Shown: piece after piece, positions 1 to 17,200 of the stretch
How positions within the stretch are numbered: the stretch's first letter is position 1
How the letters are laid out: each line of letters begins with the position of its first letter
Source of the DNA: Desmodesmus armatus
Lineage: Eukaryota > Chlorophyta > Chlorophyceae > Sphaeropleales > Scenedesmaceae
NCBI GenBank assembly: GCA_007449985.2
Contig: VIIQ02000001.1
Coordinates: forward strand, 248,001 to 312,000
DNA: 64,000 nt
Direction of reading: 5' to 3'
Notes under the pieces: generated by a model
Database searches by the model: none
Seen by the model: the letters and a program-made list of their open reading frames with translations, nothing else
Told to the model about the DNA's origin: nothing
Position numbers and translations under genes: made by a program

Positions 1-3000
1 ATGGCTGCTTTAGCACAATGCCGGCACATCAAGCAGCTCGTGCTGGCAGCGCCTTATGTTTCAAAGGGCCCCCTCATGGCAGCCAACACACAGGTGTGCT
101 GACACAGCAAGTTTGCCTCTTGGTGTTTTGCTGGCTGGAGTTCAGCCAAGCCGTCCCTTGACAGAGCACATACAGTGCTGGAGTTTGCTTGCGGGTGTGC
201 ATGGAGGCCCTTTTTCAGCATCAGCTCAACCTTGATGCAGGGAGTATGGTGTACGCTGTGCAGCTTCTGGCATAACGCACTTTGGCAGTTCGGCAAGCGA
301 TCAATAGCCAGTTGGACCAGTAACTGTACCTGCACGTGCTGGTTCATGCTGAACCTCAACCTGCTGTTCTGCTGTTTTGCTGTGCAGGCAATGGCAGCCA
401 CACTTGCTCAGCTGCCTTGCCTCACCCACCTGCTGCTGCTGCCCAGCCAACAGCCAGACACAGCAGCAGCAGGTGCAGGGGGTGCTCTGGCGGGTGCGGC
501 AGCAGCTGGTGCCGCTGGTGTAGCTGCGGCCCAGCAGGGAACACGGCCAAGGGATTGGTGCCTGGATGAGCAGGCGCTCAGGTGAGGTTGGGTTCGATGT
601 TGTCGCTATTTGATGCCTTTTTATCCTTCTTTCAGTAATTGGATTCACTTCTTTCTGGGTGTCTGAACAAGTCTGTGATGGCCTTCAAAACTCACCAGTG
701 TGTGGTTTGAGGAGAGAGGGGTTTTTACTCAGGCTCTATGTGGAGTCAGCGTCGCGGTAGACAAGGTGTCCAGGGCCTGCCTGATATGGGGTGTGCAAGT
801 TTGTCCAGCACTGTTGGCAATATACCATGCGAATCCATGTTTCTGTGAACTGGGTGTAGTTGTCCTCTCCCCTTGCTCCTGGTCATGCGGTCATGTGGGT
901 AATGGCCAGCCTGTGCAGCATGTCATGTTGATGAAGAGCATCCTCTTATGCACAAGCTAGCCATGACCCACATGAACCCATGACCAGGGGCAGAGTGACA
1001 CTGTGTGGGTGCAACTCCCTTGTCTTTTGGTCCCGGTGCTGCACACGTCACCAGGGAGATGTGTGAGGCATATCTCACTTGTGAGGCTTTACCTCTCAAA
1101 GGCCCCGCCAGTTGAGTTTGGTTGCTTGCTGTGAGGGCCTAGCCGGTGGGTGTCCGGCCCCTCTTTGTAGCGGGGTGTGCAGGCACGCCACAAACCATGT
1201 AACACTTTGGGTTTGCTGTCGTTACACGAATGGCGGAGATGGGCGTTTTTGTAACCTGTTGGGCTGTGGGGCAGGTGACTGGTGGTGTGAGGAGCACGTA
1301 GTATCCAGAACAGAGGCTGGTGTGCATTGCTCCTGCAGGAGCCTTGATTGCCTTCATGGGCTGGTGCAGCTGGAGATTGGCTGCGACCCTGTTGGGCTGT
1401 CAGACCTCAGCAGCCTCGACATGCTGAGCAACCTGAAGCACCTATCTCTCAGGAAGCTGGGGTCAGAGGCAGGTGAGGATTACTGATACTCATGAACCGG
1501 TCATTGTTGTTTATCATGGAGGCTGTTGCATGCCTGCCCCTGCAGAGTTGTGGCTGCAAGCAAATGAGTTCTGCCGTTCCAAACTTTGTAGAGGGCAGGA
1601 GTAGCCTGTGGACATGTCGCTCAGGAAGCTGGGGTCAGAGGCAGGTGAGGATGCTTCTTGTTCAGAAAGCGTGGGGAGCTGTTGTTTGTTTTGGAGGCCG
1701 TTGCATGCCTTGCCCTGCAGTGTGGCGGCTGCAAGAGCTACTGGGTATGGGCAAGTATGAGCAGGTGAGTCATCCTGCCTATGCGTTCACGGCGTACTGC
1801 ACCCATAGTCTCCTGCAATTTTGTGTGGTGTTCGGTGTTTGCTTGTTGCTGTATAGTCTCCTGCAAATTTGTGTGGTGTTGGGTGTTTGCTCGTTGCTGT
1901 GCAGGGGACCAGCTGTCTGTGCTGCTGGGCCTGCCTGCCCTGCGGTCCCTATCACTGGTGGACGCTGACATTGGGGAGGGCAGCTTGGTGCATGTTGGGC
2001 GCTGCACTAAGCTGACGAGGCTGGAGCTGCAGGTGCGAACAGAGCAGAGCCCTGCTGCTTTTACATTCCTTTCCCTGCAGAGTATTGTCTACTGCGCTCA
2101 GCCCTGCTGTCCTGCTACTTCAGGGGTTAGTTATGGGGTGGTGCTGACAACAGTGTCACAAGGCGCTTGGGACAGGGACATGATGTACTGTGTGAAGCTG
2201 GTTTCTGCCGGCAGAACAGATGCAACGGTGCTTCCCTTGCATGGATTGCAATGTGATTCGCATCCTGCCGTTGACTCGTTGACTGCGTGAAATCCTGTAG
2301 GGCTGCCAGCGGCTGCGTGAGCAGTGCCTGTCACACTTGTCATCCCTACACCAGCTGTCCACCTTCCGGTGCAGCATGCCCCTCGGTGAAAGCGGCCTCG
2401 CACTACTGGTGGCAGCAGCAGGCCCCACACTGCGCCTCCTAGAAGCAGAGTGCATCGAAGTTCAGGTGGCAGAACCACACCCCCCGCCAGCACCAGGACC
2501 AGCAGCAGGCGCTGCAGCATATGCTGCGGCCGCCGCACATGCGGGCGGGCTGTTGGGTGCGGGCGGCAGCAGTGGCAGCGGCAGTTTGGGGCATCTGGGG
2601 CCGCAGCTGGTGGCGCTGCAGGTGCTGCAGCTGCGGAGGGTGACCAGTGCCAGCCCTCACTTGTGGCAGATGGCACCTCGGCTGACGTCACTGGTCGTCT
2701 GGGGGGAGGCCAGCAACACTGGCTTGATCAGGTAGGTGTAAGACACTTGGACGAGTAGGGGTTACAAGGCCGAAGAGCGTCATACATCAGGTGTGTCTGG
2801 ATGTGCGGGGCGACTTCATGTGAGCAAGGCTTGGCGTGTGCGTGCTGATTTGCAGGTGTTCGTATCTCCAGTGCTGCATGCAATTTTTGCTGCTTGCATC
2901 AGATCTAGCATGGCTACGATAGCTGCTTTGGCAGACGAGCACGGCAGGCATGAAGCCAAGCAGGGCTCTGATGCTGACTGCTGATGGTTCATCTGAGTAG

Positions 3001-4713
3001 GACTACTCAAATGACCCTTCAGCAGTCAGCATCAGAGCCCTGCTTGGCTTCATGCCTGCTGTGCTCGTTGCCACAGCACGTTGTGCAAGCTTGCAGGGGC
3101 AGGTGAGCAAAGCTATCGGCTGCATGTAGCCCCCACCTGCTGCCTGGGTTCATCGTGCTTGCAGGGCATTCAGCGGTCACTGCAACCTGCGGCACCTCTG
3201 CCTCAGCTGTGAGCACACCTCAGATGCCGGGCTGGCAGCACTCAGCGGCTTGAGCCACTTGGCTGACCTCACTCTGTGTGGAGGGCCTGCCATCTCAGCA
3301 CAGCGACTGGTGGGAGTCATACAGCGCCTGCCCAGGCTACAGGCGAGTTACAGTGCCGTGGCTGTCAATGTTGAGAGTTTCCTGGGGTTGCTAGAGGGGT
3401 GCTGCTTCTTCCTCGGGCAGTGACTGTGCCTGTGTAGCCCTGCAGGAAAGTCACCACGTGTAGCCTTGCAGCAGATAGCATGGGCAGATATGCCTTGCTG
3501 CCTGAGAGTGGCACGCCAGCAGCAGTAGGGTGGGGCCCAGCAACAGCGGCAGCGCAGTGCTGCTCCTGGTAGGCGCCACCACCCAGCACGACATGGCATT
3601 GTCAGCATCAGTGTACTCCGAAGCTCCTTCACAGCATCCCATTGTGCCGCTGCGTGTGGATCTGTTGCTGTTGTGGTGTTGCTGTGCAGGCCCTGCAGTT
3701 GAGCCACATGAAACACCTGAATGACGACAGCCTTGCTGCACTGGTGGTAGCAGCACGCCAGCTGGTCACACTTGGACTGCAGGAGCCTGGCAGGTCAGTG
3801 CAAGGTCAACAGAGTGCAAGGGTGCATGCGCACTGCAAGCATAGGGATGTAAGCTTGGAGTGCACTTCTCTGGTTCTGTTGGGCCGGTTGCACTACTGCA
3901 GCAGGATTTGGCAGTGTAACAACAGCAGTGGGTGACATGCTGTATGCATCAGGGGTGCAGCATGTGATGGCAAGCTGCTGCTGGTTGGAGATCTTGACAG
4001 GCTCCTGTCCCTCACGACAAGGGTTTTTTTTCTGCTGTGCTGCACAATTGCGTGTGTGTTGCATGTGTGTATGACCTACCACCAGCAGCCTGGCAGCTGT
4101 GAGTGCTGACACTGTGCAGCTTGCAGCAGGCAGTCATTGAGATGCAGGAACAGCAACCGGGTGCTGCTGCTGCTGCTGCCGCTGCTGCTGCTGCCACTGC
4201 TGCCAATTGGCCTGCAGGGTGACTGACCAGGGCTTTGCTCTGCTGGCGGGCCTCCCCAACCTGCAGAGCTTGTGGGTGGACTGCTGCAAGCTGAGCACTG
4301 CTGTGCTGATGTCCCTTGCCTGCAGCCCCCAGCTGGGGCTGCTGGAGGTTCACAGGTCACACCCCGAAGCTCCTGGCCTGGGGGTGCAGCAGCTGCAGCT
4401 GCTGGCACGAGTGAAGGGCCCGCGAATCAAAGTGCTGCTGAGGGAAGGGCATCGCCCTAGGGAGGAGTTGATGAGGGTGCCTAGTGGCGCCCAGGGGCCA
4501 GGGGCAGGTGGTGCTGTGGCTGGCAGTTGGGGGTTAGGAGAGGGGATGTGTCTGGGTGGCAGTGCTGAGCTGATAGAGCCTGGGGACTTGAGGGTGATGG
4601 GGAGCGGCGTCACGAGCGGGATGATGCTGGGCGCGGCGGGAGGGGATGGGGGCCAGTTTGGCGTGGAGTGGGTGCCTGACTGGCTGCCTGATCTTGGTGG
4701 GCTACACATCTGA
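1..4713 (+). CDS. Leucine-rich-repeat protein, 5' end outside window
   Basis: Nine exons can be read: 1-93, 388-581, 1339-1472, 1721-1764, 1905-2032, 2301-2731, 3165-3342, 3690-3793 and 4218-4713 (TGA). The product is a chain of leucine-rich units of the RNI/F-box-LRR style, for example LPALRSLSLVDADIG (exon 5), CNLRHLCLS and LADLTLCGG (exon 7), LPNLQSLWVDCCKLS (exon 9), with a Gly/Ala/Pro-rich insert in exon 6 and a Gly-rich tail of about 100 residues. Such proteins are protein-interaction scaffolds, often substrate receptors; no F-box or other effector domain is visible because the 5' part is missing. Phases agree at all joins except exon 4 to exon 5, where one base is lacking. The intron after exon 7 would start with GC (GCGAGT), a known minor donor. 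Function inferred from repeats only. Confidence 0.82.
1455..1735 (+). repeat. Tandem copy of an exon end, donor and acceptor
   Basis: The last ~20 bases of LRR exon 3 plus its GTGAGG donor (about 1458-1478) recur at about 1619-1648. The pyrimidine tract, CAG acceptor and first bases of exon 4 (about 1694-1735) have a weaker copy at about 1521-1560. The unit is roughly 165-175 bp. The copy makes a decoy donor and decoy acceptor inside the intron. Confidence 0.8.
1806..1904 (+). repeat. Tandem repeat of ~49 bp at an acceptor
   Basis: Two adjacent copies of a T/G-rich unit beginning TAGTCTCCTGCAA and ending TTGCTGT lie directly before the exon 5 acceptor. Only the second copy ends in the GCAG acceptor. 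It lies wholly within the intron. Confidence 0.8.
2930..3072 (+). repeat. Long intronic inverted repeat (foldback)
   Basis: The arms 2930-3000 and 3003-3072 are reverse complements over about 70 nt with only a handful of mismatches and one single-base bulge, and almost no loop (GA at 3001-3002). The element lies in the LRR intron 2732-3164. It would fold in the transcript into a hairpin resembling a small-RNA precursor, or could be a palindromic MITE or a short inverted duplication. No transposase or target-site duplication was identified. Confidence 0.9.
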
Positions 4714-5333
4714 GCTGGTATGCTGTGTTTGCCTGATTGGCTGCCTTGGTGGGCTGTGCTGCCAGCTAAGCGCTGTGAAATGGCATATTGGAACTGTGGC
4801 TGCAGTGTTGTTTCCTTGCTTGAAAATATCAAGGACCAAACGTCGAAACATCTGCGCTTGATTTTCAGCCATCTGGTTGCTTCCGCAAGCATAAGCCCGG
4901 TCTCGGTGATCAGGACGCTCGCAAACCTGACGGGAGCTGGATCCCGCTCGAAAATCCCTCGCCTCCACAACAAATTATCAACGCCATGATTTAGGACCAA
5001 CGTGGGGGGTGTGCAGCGCTACGTTGTTGCTGCTGCTGTCTGCTGCTGCTGTTTCTGCAAACGAGTGTTTTCGTACATAAGCGCTAGCTAGAAGTGCCAC
5101 AAGAAGGTCTAAGATGCAAAGCGCACAACGTGTGCACTCACTGACAGGCCAGAGTCGTGGTGAGGGGTTGTCAGTCCTGCTGACTGACTGTCAGGGTATG
5201 CAATTGCCTGTCAGGGTGGTTGCGACCCATGCAGGACTGGCTTCTGCCTCCACAACCTTATATCGGTGCTTGATACCTTTTGGCAGTCGAGACGGCCCCA
5301 GAGCACTCTCGCATTGGGGTGCACTCAACAAGG
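4714..5333 (+). promoter_or_regulatory. Intergenic: LRR 3' UTR and JmjC gene 5' region
   Basis: 620 bp between two plus-strand genes. No convincing exon. It must hold the 3' end of the LRR transcript and the promoter and 5' UTR of the JmjC gene. A short CTG-rich stretch lies near 5025-5055. No core promoter motif was recognised. Confidence 0.4.
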
Positions 5334-12195
<6,862 letters not shown>

Positions 12196-14237
12196 GTTTG
12201 GCGGATGGGGGATGCATTGGTGTGGTGAATACACAGCCACACGACAGCGTGGCATGTTGGGTGGCAGTATCTGCAAGTGGTGACTCCTGCAGCTTGCAGT
12301 GCAAGACACCTTGCGGGTCGGCAGGCAATATATCTTGGGGGCTGCGGGCGGGGGTGGCTGCCAGAACATGACCAGGTTTTATTGGCCAGGTGTCACCAGT
12401 GGTTTGTTGGGGGGTGATTTGGAGTGGTGGGGCTGGAGGCCGGGCGGCTGAGTATGATTTGGTTGCGGAGCTTGCATCTGGTTGTTTGTTTGACTTGACT
12501 TGTGGGTGTGGGAAGCTGGCTTGTGAACGCCAGAGACTGACCGGGCATGGAAGCTTGCACGGTGCAATGGGTCAGCTTGTGCAGGCTGCCAACCCCGTTT
12601 GGGAATCTGTGGGGTGGCAGAGTCTGTTGTATATGCCGTGACCTTCAGGGGCTTACTGTAGTACGGTATGCAGTTTGACCTGGTATGTACTGTATTGTTG
12701 TTTGTGATGCTGCTGCCTTGATTATCAAGGCAGTGTGTCGTTGTACTTGGCAGCACAGCTTGTTGAGCGGTGTTTTCTGGGGGTTGGCAGAAGCCTTGCT
12801 GGTAATGAAAGGGTGGGCGGTGTCCATGGTTGCAGCATGGTCCAAGTTGTACCATGTAACCGCCGGGCTGAGTGAGGATGATGGTTCTTTCTCCACAACA
12901 CTTGGTGTTTGGAATGTCTAGATCTGGTGCAGATTTGGTAAAGCTTTGGATGGCAGTAGCGAGGGCCCTGCAGGGATGCCTTGCCATGGGGTTGACCATG
13001 AGTATTGCGCTGTAGTAAGATCGCAGAGGCTAAAGCTGTCGTGTCTGTCAACGAAAACAAGTGGTAAGTGATGCATATGCATGTGCAAATGCGGCTAGAC
13101 GAGCTTCGGGGCCCCCCAACCCTTGGCTCTCTGTGACATGAAGGTGTCTGGCCAGTTGCTGCCCTTCTGCTGGGCTGGATGTTGCATCAAAGCTCCACTG
13201 TGATCATCGGTGCTGGGTCATGCTGGCTATTGCTCCTGCTGGGCTGGGCTGGGCTGCTGTCAACAACAACACTCTGCCTGCAAAAGCACAAGAAACGTAC
13301 CTGCAGAACAGCGCAGCAACAAGATGTCAGCACAGCAAAGGAGAGGGGGGTCGGCCCCTGCCCCAGTGCAGGCTTATGCGCTGTATTATTGTCCCCTCTG
13401 GCTTGTATTGTTTTCGAACATGAGTGACTGGCCTGGCTTCACAGATGATCATCATTGAGTCTTCAGCTGCTATCTGATGCGACTGTGCAACCTCCTAGCA
13501 CAGTCTTTGACATGTTGCAAGCCTGTCAGTGAACCTGTCAGAGCCATATATATGACTCAATAGAGCGCGTGAGTGAGACTGTTCTGCAGGGTGCTGCTTG
13601 CTGCCTTGCTTGTAGTTGTGCAGTCCTGTCAACCTGGAAGCTCAAAGATGGCCCACCATGCGGCACCCCACCGCTCGTGCACTCAACAAGTGACACTGGA
13701 CAACCTGACTGCCAACAAACCTACATTACAATTCAAGAAGGCAGCACCATGGCCATGACTTGGCGCTTGCTGGGTAGTACAGAGCAGCTCTGTACTGCAG
13801 CGTGCTTACACAAGCAGCGGTTACACAGCATGGTAACTTCCTGACCTTGCGGATGGACACACCAAACACGTGCACCGGTGCATGCAAACTCAACAAACAA
13901 GCCGCGCGCCACAATTGCAGTCTGCAAGCGGCCCCCAACTGCCACCACAACTGCAATCCATCCACCATGCCTGCAACACTGTCAAGTCTGACAATGCCAG
14001 GCAGGCACGCGTCATGTGCCAGGTAGGACCCTTCTCTGCTGCCCTCGACGCCTCGAAAACTCAACGGCTGCTGCCAGGGACACACCCAGCAGAGCTGCTG
14101 CCACACACTTCATGGTGTCATCATGTAGTGTGCATGCCAGTTCACGTCATTCACAGTCTCTCTCTGCTGCCCTCGACACCACCAGAAATGAACAACCACT
14201 GCCAGCAACACTGGCAGCAGAGCTGCTGCTCCAAACT
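12196..14237. other. Convergent intergenic region
   Basis: About 2 kb between the ends of the JmjC gene (plus) and the methyltransferase gene (minus). The left part is G/T-rich on the plus strand, as expected of a plus-strand 3' UTR; from about 13200 it turns C/A-rich, as expected of a minus-strand 3' UTR. No gene is supported; the open frames here are short and lack family signatures. Confidence 0.5.
12855..12859 (+). terminator. Candidate poly(A) signal TGTAA of JmjC gene
   Basis: TGTAA, the usual chlorophycean polyadenylation signal, occurs about 660 bp after the stop codon. The pentamer is common by chance, so the choice is tentative. Confidence 0.3.
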
Positions 14238-14290
14238 TCATGGTGTCATCATGTAGTGCGCGTGCCAGTTGAAACCATTGACAGTCTCCT
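14097..14290 (-). repeat. Duplicated 3' tail of methyltransferase last exon
   Basis: The end of the coding sequence and the stop (sense NWHAHYMMTP-stop, about 14238-14275) is repeated about 130 bp further downstream (about 14105-14150), again reading ETVNDVNWHAHYMMTP-stop. Flanking 3' UTR sequence is shared. The second copy lies in the 3' UTR. Confidence 0.85.
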
Positions 14291-17200
14291 CCTCAAACTT
14301 GGTGAACCTGCTGAACCCTGCCTCTGCACTCATCTTACGCGCCACGTCCTGCACAGTCACACAGGAGCACACATCAGTTAATGTTACAGATCACACAAGC
14401 TCAGTGACCTCCAACTTATTGTCGGCTGAACCCTGCCTCTGCACTCATCTTTCGCGCCATGTCCTGCACAATCGCACAAGAGCACACATCAGCTACGGGC
14501 ACAAACCACACAAGCTCAGTGAAATCCAACTTGTTGTCGGCTGAACCCTGCCGCTGCCCTCATCTTGCGCGCCACGTCCTGCACAGTCACACGGGAGCAC
14601 ATACATCACACAAGTGCAGTAAGCTCCAACTGTTTGTCGGCATCACCACACAGTGGAGCAGACTGGTGGCGTGCATGCTGAACCTGCTGTACCCTGCCTC
14701 TGCAATCTTTCTTAGTGCCATGTCCTGCACAGCCACGCAGCAGCATGCATCACACAACCTCGTCAACCCCACCCGTGCATGGCATCAGCACACTACATGA
14801 TACCCAGGCCAGGTCAACCCAATGGCGGCAGGCTGTGGTGATGCGCCCATACTTGTTTGCTCTTCACCATGAGCGCGGCATGCTTCAGCACTTCACAAGC
14901 TTGCAGGCAGACCCCCATAAGAAGCATGCAAGCAGAACCTCTCAAAGAACTTTGCTCAATCTCTTGCTCATTCGCTGAGCAACACCAGGCTAGGTGAACC
15001 CGCCTCACCTCATGCCAGCCGACAGTACCCAGCCCCGCCCCTCCCGGCTCCGAAGTTGCGCTGCTCATGCAGATCCCGATGCTGACTCCATACAGGAAAG
15101 GTGCGTTGGGCATCGTGGCGATGTTGGTGTGCGGCGCCCCCGTGCTTTTGATGTCGGTCACAAGAAACACTGGCCCGCCGGAGTAGGAAGAGATGGCGTC
15201 CTGTTGCTGCTGTGGCTGTACGGGAGAGGCTTGGCTGTCAGTGGCTGCTGCTGCTGCTGCTGCTGGTGCTGGTGCTGGTGCTGGTGCCTGAGTGCCTGCT
15301 GAAGGGCGGCTGTCATCCTCAAGCAGAGACTGCCAAATGATCTGCAGGATGATGGCGGGTAAAACAACAAAGCACATGCGTGTGTCCATGTGCATCTTTC
15401 TTTGGTCTTTGCTGGGGAGGAGCAGAGCTTGTGTGTTGTGGTGACAGGCCACATGGGCCAGCAGTCAGACAGATAATGTTGCCAGGGAGCCAGAGACACA
15501 CTTGGGGATTTTAGGGTTGGTTTTCATCCTCATCAAAGCGTCAGGCTTCTCTGTTTTGATCCTCAGTATGTTGTTCCTTCTGGTTTGTTGTGCTATCTCC
15601 GTGATATCAGTGAATGGCTGGCATGAGCTCTTGAGCTTCATAGCTACAGGTGTAACTTTGATTTGATTTGATTTGACACAACCTTTTTGACAGACAACAC
15701 CACACAGCGCTAGCTCTGACCGAGGTATCCAAGGGAACACACACACTCACACGCTGCATGAGCGCTGAAATGTTTAACTATCAGCACAAGCGGGGATGTC
15801 TCCATATTGCTGACACTCCATGTCCTCATTCAAAACCATGATCTGTTTGCCCCCTGCCCTGGTAAGTTCATACTGCAACAATGTAGGAGTGGCTGTTTGT
15901 CACCTCTCTCCATGCCTGTTGACATGCAAGTCAAATGCATGGTAGAGATACTCACATTTCTCTGAAGAACTTGTAAGGGCTTGCGGCAGTTGCCGCCGCA
16001 AAAAGGCATTCTAAACCCGGGGTCTTAGTGAGTGTCAAACTCTAGCTAGAGGCATGTCTCACCAGCAGCATCTCCTGTAATTTTGTGAGGTCACGGATGA
16101 TGTCCCATGACACAATCATGTGGAAGGTAGGGCATTGCAAACCCTGGTACCGAGTGAAACACTACAACCCTGGAGGCATGTCTCACCTGCAGCATCTCCT
16201 GTGGTTTTGTGAGGTCATGGATGACGTCCCATGACACAATCATGTGGAAGGTAGGCTTGCCAGGCAGCTGGCTGTCTGGCCCATCCTCTGCAGTACACAT
16301 AGCACACAACAGCATTGCAGTCTCCGCAACAGCACGATGCTGTACTAGGTTTCATCCTGCACCTGGTACAAGTAGCGGGACACTTGTACCATGATGCTTA
16401 GCAATCACGCACCATCATGCACAAATATGCCAGCCGCCAAGTATGAATATACATGAACATGCTGTCTAACAAATACAGGTATTCGTTGCACCGGCAGTCC
16501 TGTGCTGAGCATTTCAACTGGCTGGCAGAGATGCTGGAGCGCCTCTGGCAAGGGACGCCGAGAGTTAAAGTGCAGATTGTACCTGGGTTGAGGAAGGTGG
16601 CGTTGGTGATACCCCTGGCTGCCTTACGCTGATTTGCAGAACTGCAGGCCAACAGGCAACAGGCAACAGGGCAAACTCAGGCTGACCCTGTATGACACTA
16701 ATATGCTGAACATTGCTCAATGTGTATTTGGTACTTGGGCATTTATTGAATCAACTGTGCTGGAAGGTGCTGGAAGGTGCGGAAGGTATAGGAGCATGAT
16801 GGAGCGGGGGGTAGAACATATGCTTTGTGGCAGGGTCATGGGGGCAAAGCCCCTCCTCAAAGCGGTGCGGTCCGCTTTGCTTCAATTGCGCTCCATCTGG
16901 GCACAGCCCCAGCGGTGCAGAGCATCCAACGCTGGTCCGGCGGTCCGGCGGACCAAACCCCCCTCCTTCTTTAACGTCGCAAAGTAGACTTTGCAGGATT
17001 GACCAATCAAGGAGGGGGGCTGGGTTTGATCCGCAACGAGCCTCAAAATGGTTGATTGCTCAACTCTGCAAACTGGACTGATGCATCGTGCACAGCGCCT
17101 TCCCAGGGTGTTGTTGTGCACATGCCGTTGGCGGCAGCTAACTGAACAGTAGCAGCGCAGCAGAACAGCAGGCGCCATTGCACCAACACTTCAGCTATCG

